Part shown: one piece after another, positions 1-11,061 of the stretch | How positions within the stretch are numbered: position 1 is the stretch's first letter | Layout of the letters: every line of letters begins with the position of its first letter | DNA from: Acinetobacter kanungonis | GTDB lineage: Bacteria > Pseudomonadota > Gammaproteobacteria > Pseudomonadales > Moraxellaceae | DNA: 64,000 nucleotides | Direction: 5' to 3' | NCBI RefSeq assembly: GCF_009939195.1 | Contig: NZ_JAACKC010000002.1 | Span: forward strand, 186,001-250,000 | Translations under genes and position numbers: made by a program | The notes under the pieces: model-generated | What the model saw: only the letters and a program-made list of their open reading frames with translations | The model's database searches: none | What the model was told of the DNA's origin: nothing

Positions 1-3000
1 TTGCCATTATTATTATGCTGTTGGGGATCTTGTCGTTAAAAGGCATGCCGGTTGCCCAATATCCCACCATCGCCGCGCCGACGGTAACCATTTCTGCCGT
101 GTACCCCGGTGCTTCTGCTAAAACTGCCGAAGATACTGTGACTCAGATTATTGAACAAAAGATGACGGGTTTAGACGGTTTGCGCTACATGAGCTCAAAC
201 AGTACCAGTGATGGTTCGGTGTCCATTACCCTGACCTTTGAACAAGGGATCGATCCAGATATTGCTCAAGTTCAGGTACAGAATAAGTTATCTGCCGCTG
301 AACCGTTGTTACCTGCCGATGTTCAACGTCAGGGGGGCACAGTGACCAAAGCAGGGGCGAGCTTCTTGCAGGTCCTGAGCTTTTATTCACCCGATGACAG
401 CTTGACCGAATATGACATTACCGATTATGTGAAATCGAATATTGTCGATCAGTTGAGCCGTGTTCCGGGGGTGGGTGAAGTTCAGACCTTTGGTGGTTCC
501 TATGCCATGCGTGTCTGGTTAGACCCACAACGTTTGAATAGTTATAGCCTGACGCCTGCCGATGTAAACGAAGCGATTCGTGCGCAAAATATTCAGGTAG
601 CAGCAGGTCAATTGGGCGGTGCACCAGCCTTAAATGATCAAGCCATTAATGCAACGGTGAGTGCACAAAGTTTATTACAAACCCCAGAACAGTTTAGACA
701 GATTTTTCTCAAGCAGAATGCCGACGGTTCTGTGGTGCGTTTAAGTGACGTTGCGAAAGTTGAAATTGGAACAGATAGTTACGATTTTAAAGCGCGTTAC
801 AACGGTAAACCAGCAGGCGGTATTGCGATCAAGTTGGCGACAGGTGCCAATGCGATTGAGACAGCTGAAGCCATTAACCAGAAAATGGACGAGTTACGTG
901 TCAATTTCCCTGACGGCTTCAAAGACACGATTGCCTATGACACCGTACCGTTTGTGAAATTGTCGATTGAATCGGTGGTGCATACCCTAATTGAAGCCGT
1001 TGTTCTGGTGTTCTTGGTGATGTATCTGTTCTTACAGAACTGGCGTGCCACCATTATCCCAACCTTGGCCATTCCTGTGGTGGTGTTAGGTACATTTGCT
1101 GTCATTAACTTATTCGGCTTCTCTATCAATACCTTAACCATGTTTGCCATGGTACTGGCGATTGGTCTCTTGGTCGATGATGCGATTGTGGTGGTGGAAA
1201 ACGTCGAACGTTTGATGCATGAAGAAGGTTTGTCGCCTGTTAAAGCAACACGCAAATCCATGCAACAAATCTCAGGCGCATTGATGGGGATTACCTCGGT
1301 TTTGGTGGTGGTATTTTTACCGCTCGCGTTCTTTGGTGGATCTACGGGGGTGATTTATCGTCAGTTCTCCGTCACGCTGGTGACTTCTATGGCACTGTCG
1401 TTACTGGTTGCGATGGTCTTTACCCCAGCCTTATGTGCCACCATTTTAAAACCGTTAAAACATGGTGATACTCAACCGAAAAAAGGCTTCTTTGGCTGGT
1501 TCAATACTGCATTTGAGCGTTCAACCGAAAAATATTCCAATAATATTGCACGCATGATGAAACGTGCGGCGACTTTTGTGTTGGTTTACGCTTCGATTGT
1601 CGGCGTGATGGCCTTTGCCTTTATGAAATTGCCGACAGGCTTCTTACCTGATGAAGATCAAGGTGTAATTTTTAACTTGGTGCAATTACCACCAAATGCC
1701 TCACTGAACCGGACCAACCAAACCTTAGACTCGATGACCCAATACTATATGGATCATGAGAAAGAGAGCGTGGAGTCTGTGCTGACCGTGGCGGGTTTCA
1801 GTTTCACCGGGATCGGTCATAACTCGGGTATTGCCTTTGTGAAGTTAAAAGACTGGGCAGAGCGAAATACAGAAGAGACCCAGATTGGCAGTATCTTGGC
1901 ACGATCGAATGAAGCCTTTAGCAAGATTAAAGATGCCTCTTATGTTTTACCGTTAATTCCACCTGCCATTCCTGAACTGGGAACCGCTACAGGCTTTGAT
2001 TTGCAGTTGCAAGATAAAGCAGGATTAGGGCATGAAAAAATGATGGCTGCACGTAATCAATTGCTGGCATTGGCAGCTCAATCAGACAAAGTGGTTCGTG
2101 TCCGTCCAAATGGTCAGGAAGACAATGCACAATACAAAATCTTTATTGACCAAGCACAAGCGGGTGCAATGGGCGTTCGATTCTCTGAAATAAACCAAAC
2201 CTTATCGAGTGCATGGGGTGGAAGCTATATTAATGACTTTATCGACCGTGGTCGTGTCAAAAAAGTCTATGTGCAGTCTGAATCTGAAAGCCGCATGATG
2301 CCTGAAGATTTGAACAAGTGGTATGTCCGTAATATTCATGGCGAAATGGTGCCGTTCTCCTCGTTTGCCACAGGCAAGTGGGTCTATGGATCCCCGCGTT
2401 TAGAACGTTTCAATGGACTTTCTTCTCTGAATATTCAGGGTGAACCTGCTCCAGGCGTGAGTTCGGGTGAGGCCATGGCAGAAATGCAACGACTGGCGCA
2501 GCAGTTACCTGCAGGCGTGGGTTATGCGTGGACGGGCTTGTCTTTGGAAGAACAAGACTCGGGTAGCCAAGCACCTGTGCTGTATGCACTTTCACTGTTG
2601 ATTGTCTTCCTGTGCCTCGCAGGTCTATATGAAAGTTGGTCGGTCCCTTTGGCGGTGTTATTGGTGGTGCCTTTAGGGGTGATTGGTGCAGTGGGCCTGA
2701 CCATGGTGTCTGGATTAAATAATGATATTTATTTCCAAGTGGCAATTATTGCAGTGGTTGGTCTGTCTGCGAAGAACGCCATCATGATCATTGAGTTTGC
2801 CAAGGACTTGCAGGAACAAGGTTATTCACTGATTGAGTCGAGCTTGACCGCAGCGAAATTACGTTTGCGCCCGATTATTATGACCTCGCTGGCCTTTGGT
2901 CTGGGTGTGGTGCCTTTGGCGCTGGCAAATGGCGCAGGTTCAGGCAGTCAAAACGCCGTGGGTATTGGGGTCTTGGGTGGTGTGATCAGTGCCACAATAC

Positions 3001-3110
3001 TCGGCTTGTTCTTTATTCCTCTGTTCTATGTCTGGGTCAGAAGCATCTTCAAATATAAACCGAAAGAGGTTGAAGCTGATGATGTTTTGGTGAAGGAGTC
3101 TAACTCATGA
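1..3110 (+). CDS. adeJ: AdeJ RND multidrug efflux transporter, 5' end outside window
   Basis: Inner-membrane proton-driven pump of the HAE1 RND family, part of the AdeIJK tripartite drug exporter. The frame is open from base 3 (AIIIM at the edge), so about 20 N-terminal residues lie outside the window; the full protein would be near 1058 residues. Visible features are the periplasmic porter domain after the first membrane helix, the TM4 motif [13 protein letters not shown] with the paired aspartates of proton relay (codons near 1176-1181), and the second half-repeat with [14 protein letters not shown] in the C-terminal membrane bundle. The stop overlaps the start of adeK by 4 bases, so the two are cotranscribed and translationally coupled. 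The adaptor adeI is expected just upstream but is not visible. Family assignment is secure; the AdeJ name rests on the Acinetobacter context and the adeK partner. Confidence 0.93.
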   Translation, partial: AIIIMLLGILSLKGMPVAQYPTIAAPTVTISAVYPGASAKTAEDTVTQIIEQKMTGLDGLRYMSSNSTSDGSVSITLTFEQGIDPDIAQVQVQNKLSAAEPLLPADVQRQGGTVTKAGASFLQVLSFYSPDDSLTEYDITDYVKSNIVDQLSRVPGVGEVQTFGGSYAMRVWLDPQRLNSYSLTPADVNEAIRAQNIQVAAGQLGGAPALNDQAINATVSAQSLLQTPEQFRQIFLKQNADGSVVRLSDVAKVEIGTDSYDFKARYNGKPAGGIAIKLATGANAIETAEAINQKMDELRVNFPDGFKDTIAYDTVPFVKLSIESVVHTLIEAVVLVFLVMYLFLQNWRATIIPTLAIPVVVLGTFAVINLFGFSINTLTMFAMVLAIGLLVDDAIVVVENVERLMHEEGLSPVKATRKSMQQISGALMGITSVLVVVFLPLAFFGGSTGVIYRQFSVTLVTSMALSLLVAMVFTPALCATILKPLKHGDTQPKKGFFGWFNTAFERSTEKYSNNIARMMKRAATFVLVYASIVGVMAFAFMKLPTGFLPDEDQGVIFNLVQLPPNASLNRTNQTLDSMTQYYMDHEKESVESVLTVAGFSFTGIGHNSGIAFVKLKDWAERNTEETQIGSILARSNEAFSKIKDASYVLPLIPPAIPELGTATGFDLQLQDKAGLGHEKMMAARNQLLALAAQSDKVVRVRPNGQEDNAQYKIFIDQAQAGAMGVRFSEINQTLSSAWGGSYINDFIDRGRVKKVYVQSESESRMMPEDLNKWYVRNIHGEMVPFSSFATGKWVYGSPRLERFNGLSSLNIQGEPAPGVSSGEAMAEMQRLAQQLPAGVGYAWTGLSLEEQDSGSQAPVLYALSLLIVFLCLAGLYESWSVPLAVLLVVPLGVIGAVGLTMVSGLNNDIYFQVAIIAVVGLSAKNAIMIIEFAKDLQEQGYSLIESSLTAAKLRLRPIIMTSLAFGLGVVPLALANGAGSGSQNAVGIGVLGGVISATILGLFFIPLFYVWVRSIFKYKPKEVEADDVLVKESNS

Positions 3111-4492
3111 AACTGTCGAAATTGACTTTGAGCCTGCTGTTCGCGGTCTCTGCCAGTGGACTGGTGGGCTGTCAAACCTTGAATAGCAAATCCCTCAGCC
3201 AGCCTGATGCTAATATTCCTGCTGCCTTTGTAGCGGGGTCGCCAGAGGCGAGCAATGCGGTGATTTTAGAAGGCTACCAAAAGTTTTTTAATCAGCCTGA
3301 ACTGGTTTCAGTGATTACACTCGCTTTGGAATATAATCGTGATGTGGAATCAGCACTGCTCAATATTGAACGTGCTAAAAACCTGTATCAAATCAGCCAA
3401 AACAATCAATTGCCAACGCTGGATGGTCACGCGGGTTATAGCCGTGGTGAACAATTGGGAATGAATCAACCCGCCAGTTCAAGTAACTTGAGTGTGGGGG
3501 TGACCGCCTATGAATTGGATTTCTTTGGTAAAACCAAAAATCTAAAAGAAGCAGCATTGAATCAATATTTGGCTTCTGATGAAGCCATGCAAACGGTACA
3601 AATCAGTCTGATTGGTGAAGTTTCCAAAGCTTGGTTGGCGATGGCTTATCATCAAGATCAGTATGAAATTGCGCGAAACACCATGCTGCTACAAGCGAAA
3701 TCTTATGACCTCAATAAGAAAAAGTTTCAGGCAGGGGTCATTTCTGAAGTCGCGGTACGTCAGTCTGAAACCTTAATGCATGCGGCTGAAGAGGACATGC
3801 TGACCATTCAGACCCAAATCAAGCAGGATCAAAACTTAATTAACTTATTGGCTGGAACCAGTGTTCCAGAAGCGTTGTTACCGAAAGTGAAAGTTTTACA
3901 AGTCACATCGTCTGATTTAAACCAAGTGGGTTTACCCAGTGATTTGTTAATCAATCGACCTGATTTGAAACAGGCGGAATTTCAGTTGGCAGCTGCGGGA
4001 GCCAATATTAATGTGGCGCGCGCAAAGCTATTTCCAAGTATTTCGTTGACTGGCAGTGCGGGTTTTGCTTCCACAGATTTGTCCGATCTGTTTGATAAGG
4101 GCGTGTGGAGCTTTGGTCCGCAGATTGACATGCCTATTTTTGACTACGGGACTCGTAAGAAAAATTTAGCCATCAGCAAAATCGACTATGAAATCCGCTT
4201 AGCGGAATATGAAAAGTCGATCCAAACTGCCTTTAAAGAAGTTAACGATGTCTTGGTATTTCGGGCATCGATCGACAGCCGAGTCAAGGCTCAGCAGCAG
4301 CTGGTACAAGCTTCTCAGGTGACTTACAACCTCGCCCAAGCCCGTTTTAAAGCGGGTATCGATAGCTATTTCAATGTTTTAGATGCACATCGCAGTCTTT
4401 ATGCGGCACAACAGGCTTTATCTGATTTGCAACTGCAAAAAGTAAGTTCTGAAGTGGATCTGTACAAAACTTTAGGTGGCGGTTTGTCCTAA
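3107..4492 (+). CDS. adeK: AdeK outer-membrane efflux lipoprotein
   Basis: TolC/OprM-family channel that connects the AdeI-AdeJ complex to the outside of the cell. The 461-residue protein starts with a lipoprotein signal: basic MKLSK, a hydrophobic core, and the lipobox LVGC with Cys22 as predicted lipidation site. Two OEP repeats follow, the second starting around [21 protein letters not shown], a typical RND outer-membrane factor signature. The start codon lies inside the adeJ stop region (4-base overlap), which fits a single adeIJK operon. A hairpin follows the stop codon. It is slightly shorter than I recall for A. baumannii AdeK (about 484 residues); nothing suggests truncation. Confidence 0.92.
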   Translation: MKLSKLTLSLLFAVSASGLVGCQTLNSKSLSQPDANIPAAFVAGSPEASNAVILEGYQKFFNQPELVSVITLALEYNRDVESALLNIERAKNLYQISQNNQLPTLDGHAGYSRGEQLGMNQPASSSNLSVGVTAYELDFFGKTKNLKEAALNQYLASDEAMQTVQISLIGEVSKAWLAMAYHQDQYEIARNTMLLQAKSYDLNKKKFQAGVISEVAVRQSETLMHAAEEDMLTIQTQIKQDQNLINLLAGTSVPEALLPKVKVLQVTSSDLNQVGLPSDLLINRPDLKQAEFQLAAAGANINVARAKLFPSISLTGSAGFASTDLSDLFDKGVWSFGPQIDMPIFDYGTRKKNLAISKIDYEIRLAEYEKSIQTAFKEVNDVLVFRASIDSRVKAQQQLVQASQVTYNLAQARFKAGIDSYFNVLDAHRSLYAAQQALSDLQLQKVSSEVDLYKTLGGGLS

Positions 4493-4498
4493 GCAAAT

Positions 4499-4532
4499 GA
4501 AATGTGAAAGGTCGTTCGGCTTTTTACATTTC
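4499..4532 (+). terminator. Hairpin after adeK
   Basis: Stem GAAATGTGAAAG pairs imperfectly with CTTTTTACATTTC around a short loop directly after the adeK stop. The T-run lies inside the stem rather than after it, so it could be a weak terminator or an mRNA-stabilising hairpin before the next gene. Confidence 0.45.
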
Positions 4533-4555
4533 AATATCAAATTGACGAGTAAGGT

Positions 4556-5836
4556 ATGAAAAATATTGTGGTCGTGGGTGGTGGTGCTGGTGGATTGGAA
4601 TTTGTCACCCAGCTTGCGGAAGCTTTGAAAAAAAATGACGATGTATCAATTACCCTGATTGATAAACTCGCTGCGCATATGTGGAAGCCACTGCTGCATG
4701 AAGTGGCACTGGGCACCTTAAATATCGAGCAGGAACAAACCAACTATTTTCTGCATGCAAAAAAACATGGTTATCACTTTATTCAAGCAGAACTGATCAG
4801 TATTGATCGTGAGTCGAAAACGATTCAGATCAAAACTCAACATCGCACCGAAGCGAATGAGTGGGTCAGCCGTACGGAGCAGCAGGCTTATGATGTTCTG
4901 GTCTTGGCACTGGGAGCAAAGTCCAATGATTTTGGAACACTGGGTGTCAGAGAGCATTGCTATTTTTTAGATGATATTGAGCAAGCGCAGAAGATTCATC
5001 AAGACATGATGTTGGCTTATCAGAACTCACAGCAATTGCAGCATGAACCTGTGGTCAATATTGCCATTATTGGCGGTGGGGCGACAGGCGTCGAGTTTGC
5101 AGCGGAATTGGCGCAAGTTAAACATACCTTATTTGATTATGGCTTTGAGAAAATCAGACCTGAAAATATCAATATTCATGTGATTGAAGGTGGAAGCAGA
5201 GTTCTGAATGCCCTGTCAGAACAAGTTTCGGAACGTGCAGAAACGGTGTTGTCGCAGTTGCAGGTCAATCTGTTAACCAATCATCGTGTCAAAAGTATTG
5301 AACATCAAAAGATTCATTTTGCGGATGGAACGACTTTACATGCGGACTGCATCATTTGGGCAGCAGGTGTGAAAGCACCGAAAGTCTTGGAACAGCTAAA
5401 CGGTTTTGAAAAAGACGGGATCCACCGTTTAAAAGTACATGCAACGCTACAAACTTTCACTGACCCCAATATTTTCGCAATTGGAGACTGCGCTCATTGT
5501 CAATTAGACAGTAAAGAAAATCCCTTGGGTGCGCGAGCACAAGTGGCGAGCCAACAAGCGGAGTTCTTGGTCAATGCGGTGCTGTGCCATCTGAAAGGGA
5601 AAACAATCCCGATGTTTAAATTTAATGAAAAAGGGACTTTGGTTTCGCTGAGTGAGTCTGAAGCCGTGGGGCAAATTTTAGGAAATACGCTGGTACAAGG
5701 TCCTTCTGCCCGAATCATGTATCGCTCTTTGTATCGGATTCATCAGAGCAAAATTCACGGTGTGGGAAAGACATTATTGATTACGGCAAAAGATGCTTTT
5801 GCCCGACAAGTGAATCCTCGAATTAAGTTCTTTTAA
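4556..5836 (+). CDS. ndh: Type II NADH dehydrogenase (NAD(P)/FAD-dependent oxidoreductase)
   Basis: Single-subunit, non-proton-pumping NADH:quinone oxidoreductase on the inner face of the membrane. The 426-residue protein has an N-terminal FAD-binding Rossmann motif VVVGGGAGGLEF, a second dinucleotide motif IAIIGGGATGVEFAAEL around residue 170 for NADH, and the late FAD motif FAIGDCAH near residue 310. The C-terminal part is the amphipathic membrane-anchoring region usual for NDH-2. It stands alone, 63 bases after adeK, with a strong hairpin terminator after it. The family (pyridine nucleotide-disulfide oxidoreductase) is certain; NDH-2 rather than a sulfide:quinone reductase relative is inferred from length and motif order. 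Confidence 0.82.
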   Translation: MKNIVVVGGGAGGLEFVTQLAEALKKNDDVSITLIDKLAAHMWKPLLHEVALGTLNIEQEQTNYFLHAKKHGYHFIQAELISIDRESKTIQIKTQHRTEANEWVSRTEQQAYDVLVLALGAKSNDFGTLGVREHCYFLDDIEQAQKIHQDMMLAYQNSQQLQHEPVVNIAIIGGGATGVEFAAELAQVKHTLFDYGFEKIRPENINIHVIEGGSRVLNALSEQVSERAETVLSQLQVNLLTNHRVKSIEHQKIHFADGTTLHADCIIWAAGVKAPKVLEQLNGFEKDGIHRLKVHATLQTFTDPNIFAIGDCAHCQLDSKENPLGARAQVASQQAEFLVNAVLCHLKGKTIPMFKFNEKGTLVSLSESEAVGQILGNTLVQGPSARIMYRSLYRIHQSKIHGVGKTLLITAKDAFARQVNPRIKFF

Positions 5837-5878
5837 GGGCTTAACCCAATGCATGATGTTGGGTCTGCTGGATCAAAC

Positions 5879-5914
5879 AAAAAAGGCTTAAACCCTTTAG
5901 GTTTAAGCCTTTTA
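5879..5914 (+). terminator. Rho-independent terminator after ndh
   Basis: Perfect 10-bp stem GGCTTAAACC / GGTTTAAGCC with a 5-base loop, preceded by A-run and followed by TTTTAA. Confidence 0.85.
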
Positions 5915-5945
5915 AGACATCATGTGACTGCATGATCATGAATCT

Positions 5946-6036
5946 TGGCGGTGAAAGAGGGATTCGAACCCTCGAAACGCTATAAACGTTTACACACTTT
6001 CCAGGCGTGCTCCTTCAGCCACTCGGACACTTCACC
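5946..6036 (-). tRNA. tRNA-Ser (GGA)
   Basis: Read on the minus strand, this 91-base element folds as a class II tRNA: acceptor starts GGTGAAG, the anticodon loop is CTGGAAA (anticodon GGA, serine), there is a long variable arm (TATAAACGTTTA region), the T arm carries GGTTCGAATCC, and the 3' CCA is encoded after the discriminator G. Confidence 0.96.
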
Positions 6037-6159
6037 ATTGGAGCGCGATAATAGCCAAAAAAAGACAGTCTGCCAAGTCAGAAACAATTGATTTGCAGAA
6101 AAAGATTTTTCTTAATGATAATATGGCACAAAAATACTGTTCCTTTTTGAAGACAAAAT

Positions 6160-8037
6160 ATGCAAAGTTCTGCAAAAAAAGCCGCATTGCCTGCGATAAC
6201 CTTGGCAGCATTAGGGGTTGTGTTTGGGGATATTGGAACCAGTCCGCTCTATGCATTGAAAGAATCATTCCATGCTGCACATGGATTGGGGATTAACCCA
6301 GAGAATGTCTTGGGTATTTTGTCGATTATCTTTTGGACAATGACACTGGTCATTACCATTAAGTATGTCGCGATTGTCATGCGTGCAGACAACAATGGTG
6401 AAGGCGGTATCATGGCCTTGCTTGCTTTGAACCTGCGCAATACCAATTTTAGTGACCGTAGAAAACTGCTCTTGATCGCCATTGGCTTTATTGGTGCCTC
6501 ACTGTTCTTTGGGGATGGCATCATTACGCCTGCCATTTCGGTGCTGTCAGCGGTAGAGGGTTTATCCATCGCGACAGATGCGCTGGATCCTTATATTGTG
6601 CCGATTGCGATTGCCATTGTGACCACCCTGTTTGTGATGCAAAAACATGGGACAGCCTTTGTTGGAAAGTTCTTTGGTCCACTGACTTTATTGTGGTTCT
6701 TTTCTTTAGGCATACTGGGAATTTCAAGCATCATTCAGACACCTGTAGTTTTGGGCATGCTGAGTCCGCACTGGGCAATTCAGTTTATTATTAACCATCC
6801 ATTAATGACGTTTTTCATTATGGGTGCGGTGGTGTTAACCGTCACAGGCGGCGAAGCACTCTATGCCGATATGGGACATTTTGGTCCTGTTCCGATTCGT
6901 TTGGCATGGTTTGTTGTGGTGTTACCGTGTTTGCTGCTGAACTATGCAGGGCAAGGTGCCTTACTACTACGTGATCCGAATGCGATTGAAAATCCATTCT
7001 ATTTATTGGTGCCTGAATGGGCACTGTATCCGATGATTTTCTTGGCCACCATGGCAGCGGTCATTGCTTCGCAAGCAGTGATTTCTGGGGTGTTTTCATT
7101 GGCACGTCAAGCTATTCAACTGGGCTATTTGCCACGTCTGAACATTAAGCACACCTCAGACTCAGAACAAGGGCAAATTTATGTGCCCTTACTGAATTGG
7201 GTGCTGTTGGCAGCGATTATTGTCCTGATTCTGATTTTCCAAACCAGTTCGCGTCTATCTCATGCCTATGGTTTGGCCGTGACCATGACCATGCTGTGTG
7301 ACACCTTATTGATTGCGGTGTTTATTCGTTATACATGGAAATGGAGCAAGCTGAAACTGGTGTTACTTATCACGCCATTTTTGGTATTAGATCTGGTTTT
7401 GGTGAGCGCAACATCGCTGAAAGTCCTTTCAGGCGGTTGGGTACCATTACTGATTGGTGGTATCGCATTCATGCTGTTAATGACATGGAAAGATGGTCGT
7501 GAACTGACCTTTGCCAAGTTACAGCAAGATACGCTTCCGCTAGACTTATTTGTGCAAAGCATTGGTGAGCAGGCAAACTGGGTTGAAGGTGAGGCGGTAT
7601 TCCTGACCGGTACGCCAACCGTGGTGCCACATGCCATGTTGCACAACATGAAGCACAATAAGGTTTTGCATCAAAAGAACATCATTCTGACGGTTAAAAT
7701 TCAGGATGTACCTTATGTTGCCGATCAAGATCGGTTCCACGTGGAAATCATGAATCAGCATTTTTATCGCGTTGAATTGTTCTACGGTTTTAAAGATGAA
7801 ATGAATATTCCACAAGCACTTGAAGCCGTTTATCAAGCGATTGATCTGGAATATAACCTTATGCAGATCAGCTTCTTTGTATCGCGTGAACGGATTATCA
7901 GTACTGTGGGTGATGGTTTGGCGCCGTGGCGTGAAAAGCTGTTTATTTCCATGCAGCGCAATACCAGTCCAGTCAGCGACTTCTATAAAATTCCGCCAAA
8001 CCGCGTGGTGGAATTGGGGAGTCAAATTGAAATCTGA
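6160..8037 (+). CDS. kup: Kup low-affinity potassium transporter
   Basis: Potassium:proton symporter of the KUP/HAK family in the inner membrane. At 625 residues it has the normal length. The N-terminus carries the family signature [18 protein letters not shown] at residues 18-35, then about twelve hydrophobic segments up to about residue 445, including [17 protein letters not shown] and the [13 protein letters not shown] stretch, and a cytoplasmic C-terminal domain of about 170 residues. It is monocistronic, diverging from tRNA-Ser across a 123-base spacer, and is closed by a hairpin shared with the convergent gene at 8127-8570. The ATG at 6160 is chosen because the conserved family start lies just after it. 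Confidence 0.95.
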   Translation: MQSSAKKAALPAITLAALGVVFGDIGTSPLYALKESFHAAHGLGINPENVLGILSIIFWTMTLVITIKYVAIVMRADNNGEGGIMALLALNLRNTNFSDRRKLLLIAIGFIGASLFFGDGIITPAISVLSAVEGLSIATDALDPYIVPIAIAIVTTLFVMQKHGTAFVGKFFGPLTLLWFFSLGILGISSIIQTPVVLGMLSPHWAIQFIINHPLMTFFIMGAVVLTVTGGEALYADMGHFGPVPIRLAWFVVVLPCLLLNYAGQGALLLRDPNAIENPFYLLVPEWALYPMIFLATMAAVIASQAVISGVFSLARQAIQLGYLPRLNIKHTSDSEQGQIYVPLLNWVLLAAIIVLILIFQTSSRLSHAYGLAVTMTMLCDTLLIAVFIRYTWKWSKLKLVLLITPFLVLDLVLVSATSLKVLSGGWVPLLIGGIAFMLLMTWKDGRELTFAKLQQDTLPLDLFVQSIGEQANWVEGEAVFLTGTPTVVPHAMLHNMKHNKVLHQKNIILTVKIQDVPYVADQDRFHVEIMNQHFYRVELFYGFKDEMNIPQALEAVYQAIDLEYNLMQISFFVSRERIISTVGDGLAPWREKLFISMQRNTSPVSDFYKIPPNRVVELGSQIEI

Positions 8038-8062
8038 TTGAACTGATTCTTTCAGATAATTG

Positions 8063-8093
8063 AAAAAACCAAGGCATAGACCTTGGTTTTTTT
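8063..8093. terminator. Bidirectional terminator between kup and the convergent exported-protein gene
   Basis: Stem AAAAAACCAAGG / CCTTGGTTTTTT with loop CATAGA. A and T runs on both sides allow it to work in both directions. Confidence 0.88.
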
Positions 8094-8126
8094 ATGCTTA
8101 TTTCAATGTAGGCAGTGCCACGCCGT

Positions 8127-8570
8127 TTATTGTGCAGGCAGGCTTTGGTTCTCTGTCGGCATAGGTTGTACTTGCAGATTTTGCTCGGCCTCTGGCTGAT
8201 CGCTGCTTGGAATTTCAGCTTCTGCGGCATTGACTGGATGTGCTGCGGAAGAGTCGAGTTGCGGGGCAGAAGACATGGATGGACTTGGGGATACTGCGGT
8301 TGAGGCATCTGATGATAGATCCGCTGTTGCTGCTGGGCTTGGCTGTACCGAGCTATTCTCAGGGTTAACTAAGCGCACCTGTCCAGATTGAACCAACTCT
8401 TGAATGGAGCCTGGCTGTCCATTAATACTGGTTGTAATTTTGGCTTGTGACAGGCTTTCTAAGGTTTCGCCTGCTTGCACAGCGGGTTCTGCAAACGCAG
8501 TAACATTCACAAGACCCATCAATAAACCACAGGCCAAAACTTTTGCAGCAACTACATGATTTGAAGACAT
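8127..8570 (-). CDS. Exported Pro/Ser/Ala-rich protein of unknown function
   Basis: I do not recognise this gene. From the ATG at 8570 it encodes about 147 residues: a signal peptide (SSNHVVAAKVLACGLLMGLV, then cleavage near AFA-EP), a short globular stretch (about residues 30-75) with a conserved-looking INGQPGSIQELVQSGQV, and a low-complexity tail rich in Ser, Ala, Pro and Gln. The longer open frame to 8696 was rejected because GGAG (complement of 8576-8579) sits 5 bases before the second of two adjacent ATGs. It is convergent with kup and divergent from the nuclease gene at 8821. The tail suggests a periplasmic or surface-exposed linker-like protein. Confidence 0.6.
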   Translation of the reverse strand: MSSNHVVAAKVLACGLLMGLVNVTAFAEPAVQAGETLESLSQAKITTSINGQPGSIQELVQSGQVRLVNPENSSVQPSPAATADLSSDASTAVSPSPSMSSAPQLDSSAAHPVNAAEAEIPSSDQPEAEQNLQVQPMPTENQSLPAQ

Positions 8571-8820
8571 CATTACTCCGTCTTTTATTCTTACCGTTAT
8601 TTGTGCATCTACCTTGGCATATTCAAAATTGACCTGACAATCGAATCTACCCAATTGCATCGATAAGCCATTCAAAAGCCTGACGAAATCAGACAATTTG
8701 TTACAAGTACTACCTGCATGTCATGTTTTTGTAGAATTGTTAAACGATCAGTCACATCTGGATATACTTCTACAGAAGGGCTTTGTTAAGCTCCTGCAAA
8801 ATCAGTCGTTTGATAAAGTA

Positions 8821-9897
8821 ATGGCAAGTAAAAAACGTAGTTCTAAGCAATCCTTTCCGTGGTTTTTTAATCAGCACAGTTCCAAAGTGGTGTTGGGGGT
8901 GGTTGCAGCAGGCAGTTTTGCCATTGCCTTTGGGCAAGAGCGGATTAGTCAGTTCTTGTCTTTACCCACTGCATCGAATTCGGCATGTTTAGACCAGTTT
9001 TATCGAGATGTACCCCCGTATTTAAATAGAGAAAGCCTGAAAAAGCAGAGCTATGCCCTGTGTTTTAATGGCTTTAATGTCATGTATTCCGGAGTGTCGA
9101 GAACCCCGTTGTGGGTGGCTGAAGCGTTAACCCCTGCGCGATTGAGCCAGAAAATTCCGCGTGAAGACAGCTTCCATGAAGAGGAGCGAATTCCAGCGCA
9201 ATATCGTGCCACCTTGTCGGATTATCGAGGTTCAGGGTATGACCGTGGGCATATGGCACCAAATGCCGATATGCCGAATAAGACATCGCAGTTTGACAGT
9301 TTTTCTCTTGCCAATATGGTGCCGCAAGCACCGAGGAATAATCAGGAAGTTTGGCGCAAACTGGAAGAAGCGACTCGTGCAATTGTGACCAAACATCAGA
9401 CCGATGTGTATGTGGTGACAGGTCCGACCTTTACCAGCAAAACGCTGAAAGTGATTGGGCAAGGGGTCATGGTGCCGACCGCAGTGTATAAAGCGGTGTA
9501 TATTCCAAAAACGGGTGCCATCGGGGTGTATTACGCGCCAAACAACAATTCACAAGAGGTGAAAATTGTCAGCGTCTGTTATTTGGAAGAGCAAATTGGG
9601 GTAAATTTATTCCCGCAGTTGACCGAAGAGCAAAAGCGCAATACCTATCAGTTGCCCCTGACGGCCAATGCGGTGAAAGCCAAACAGGAAATTGCCTATT
9701 CGCACTGGGATGCGGAAAGCCAATGTGCGGAAGATGTCTCTGCGGATCAGATTCAAGCAGCGCAACAAAGCTTCAGCTCAGGCAGTAGCAAGGCAGCCAC
9801 CAGCTCAGTCCCAAGTTTAGATGCAGGGACCCAAGATGCGATTGTGAAACAGTTGATTGAAGCCTTGTTGCAGTATATGTTGCAATTGGTGAAGTAA
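8821..9897 (+). CDS. DNA/RNA non-specific endonuclease, membrane-anchored or secreted
   Basis: Sugar-non-specific beta-beta-alpha-metal nuclease of the NucA/NUC1 family, which hydrolyses DNA and RNA with a Mg ion. The DRGH catalytic motif is clear in YDRGHMAPNADM, with downstream NMVPQAPRNN supplying the metal-binding Asn region. The N-terminus is basic (MASKKRSSKQ) with a single hydrophobic segment VVLGVVAAGSFAIAFG at about residues 23-38, so the catalytic domain is probably exported or anchored in the periplasm. The frame is open upstream to a TTG at 8698, but the ATG at 8821 directly precedes the basic signal. A tail rich in Ser/Gln/Ala follows the nuclease domain. Possible roles are nucleic-acid scavenging or limiting uptake of DNA; neither is shown by the sequence. 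Confidence 0.82.
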   Translation: MASKKRSSKQSFPWFFNQHSSKVVLGVVAAGSFAIAFGQERISQFLSLPTASNSACLDQFYRDVPPYLNRESLKKQSYALCFNGFNVMYSGVSRTPLWVAEALTPARLSQKIPREDSFHEEERIPAQYRATLSDYRGSGYDRGHMAPNADMPNKTSQFDSFSLANMVPQAPRNNQEVWRKLEEATRAIVTKHQTDVYVVTGPTFTSKTLKVIGQGVMVPTAVYKAVYIPKTGAIGVYYAPNNNSQEVKIVSVCYLEEQIGVNLFPQLTEEQKRNTYQLPLTANAVKAKQEIAYSHWDAESQCAEDVSADQIQAAQQSFSSGSSKAATSSVPSLDAGTQDAIVKQLIEALLQYMLQLVK

Positions 9898-9940
9898 AAA
9901 ACAGCACACATTCATTTGCCGCATTTACGCCGAGGTGGCC

Positions 9941-10186
9941 ATGTTTAAACCTTTTGAAAATGAGACTGAGTCCCATGCGATTCATGATTTGACCTTAGAA
10001 AATCAGCTGGATCGGATCAATATTTATGGCAATTTGCAAATTGCCAAGGATCAGGCTGGTTTGGCGGCAGCCAAAGTGTTGCAAGCCTATCTAAATGCCA
10101 TTGTGATTCATCTGGAAGCAGAAACAGATTTGCCGCAACAGCTGAATGATGCGGCAACTCAGGAAGTGGAAAACCCGTTTTTATAA
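9941..10186 (+). CDS. Small conserved-looking cytoplasmic protein, unknown function
   Basis: I do not recognise this 81-residue protein. It is acidic and mainly helical, beginning MFKPFENETESHAIHD and containing LDRINIYGNLQIAKDQAG and a central amphipathic helix; there is no signal peptide or Cys cluster. GAGGTGG at 9932-9938 gives a good ribosome site for the ATG at 9941. It lies 43 bases after the nuclease gene on the same strand and ends at a strong terminator, so it may be cotranscribed with the nuclease. Without a visible homologue I cannot say whether the two are functionally linked. Confidence 0.62.
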   Translation: MFKPFENETESHAIHDLTLENQLDRINIYGNLQIAKDQAGLAAAKVLQAYLNAIVIHLEAETDLPQQLNDAATQEVENPFL

Positions 10187-10204
10187 GTGGATAGATCCAA
10201 TCAA

Positions 10205-10241
10205 AGCTCGTCGATGCAGATCACATCGACGGGCTTTTTTT
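10205..10241. terminator. Terminator between the small gene and aqpZ
   Basis: 12-bp stem AGCTCGTCGATG / CATCGACGGGCT with a 7-base loop and seven T residues; it lies just beyond the convergent stop codons. Confidence 0.87.
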
Positions 10242-10245
10242 CATT

Positions 10246-10935
10246 TCAGCTTTTGCTTTGTGCGACAAATTTGTAGATCAGGCTGCCAATTACGGCTCCG
10301 AAAATCGGAGCCAGCCAGAACAGCCAGAGTTGGTGCATGGCAGCAGTTTCTGCAAACAGTGCAACCCCAGTACTTCGTGCGGGGTTGACCGAGGTATTGG
10401 TGACAGGAATACTGATCAGGTGTATCAGCGTTAGCGCCAGACCAATCGCAATTGGGGCAAAACCCGCAGGTGCGCGTTTGTCGGTCGCCCCCATAATCAC
10501 AATCAGGAAAAATGCAGTTAGTACCACTTCAATGATAAGTGCCGAAAGCAAGCCATAGTGTCCAGGGGAAAGCTCTGCATAACCGTTACTGGCAAACGAA
10601 CCTGTGCCCGCAAAGTCGGCTTGTCCTTGTGCAATCAAGAACAGTATAAAAGCCGCCAGCACCGCACCAATCATTTGTGCCGCCAGATAAGGCAGTAAAT
10701 CTTTACCATCGAAACGCTGACCGACCCATAAACCAATACTGACTGCGGGATTGAAATGTCCTCCTGAGATATGTCCAAAGGCATAAGCGCCCGTGAGCAC
10801 CGTCAGACCAAAGGCGAGTGCGACACCCGCAAAACCAATGCCGAGTTCAGGAAATGCTGCGGCAAAAATTGCACTTCCGCAGCCACCAAACACCAGCCAA
10901 AATGTGCCAAGCAGCTCGGCAAGATATTTATTCAT
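10246..10935 (-). CDS. aqpZ: Aquaporin Z water channel
   Basis: MIP-family water channel of the inner membrane, about 229 residues. Both half-helix signatures are present: HFNPAVS near residue 65 and VNPARSTG near residue 185, along with the N-terminal [17 protein letters not shown] typical of AqpZ. Arg of the selectivity filter is in the second NPAR motif; a nearby short spacing and no Asp insertion argue for a water channel rather than a glycerol facilitator. The ATG at 10935 is chosen because GGAG ends 6 bases before it; GTG 10947 and ATG 10941 are in frame upstream. Convergent with the small gene at 9941. Confidence 0.93.
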   Translation of the reverse strand: MNKYLAELLGTFWLVFGGCGSAIFAAAFPELGIGFAGVALAFGLTVLTGAYAFGHISGGHFNPAVSIGLWVGQRFDGKDLLPYLAAQMIGAVLAAFILFLIAQGQADFAGTGSFASNGYAELSPGHYGLLSALIIEVVLTAFFLIVIMGATDKRAPAGFAPIAIGLALTLIHLISIPVTNTSVNPARSTGVALFAETAAMHQLWLFWLAPIFGAVIGSLIYKFVAQSKS

Positions 10936-11061
10936 CGTCATCTCCACGGTTTTTTATTGTGGTTAATTTTTGTTCTAAAGTATTACGTCTTATCTTTAAC
11001 GATTAATTTAAGATTACTCAATGTAAAAATGATTAAAAAATGTGCTTATTTTTATAAATAC

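Noticed and set aside
7546-8025. 159-residue open frame antisense to the kup 3' half
   Set aside because: Lies wholly inside a confident gene and has no domain, signal or ribosome site.
8698-8820. N-terminal extension of the nuclease from TTG 8698
   Set aside because: A TTG start without a ribosome site; the basic signal sequence begins at ATG 8821.
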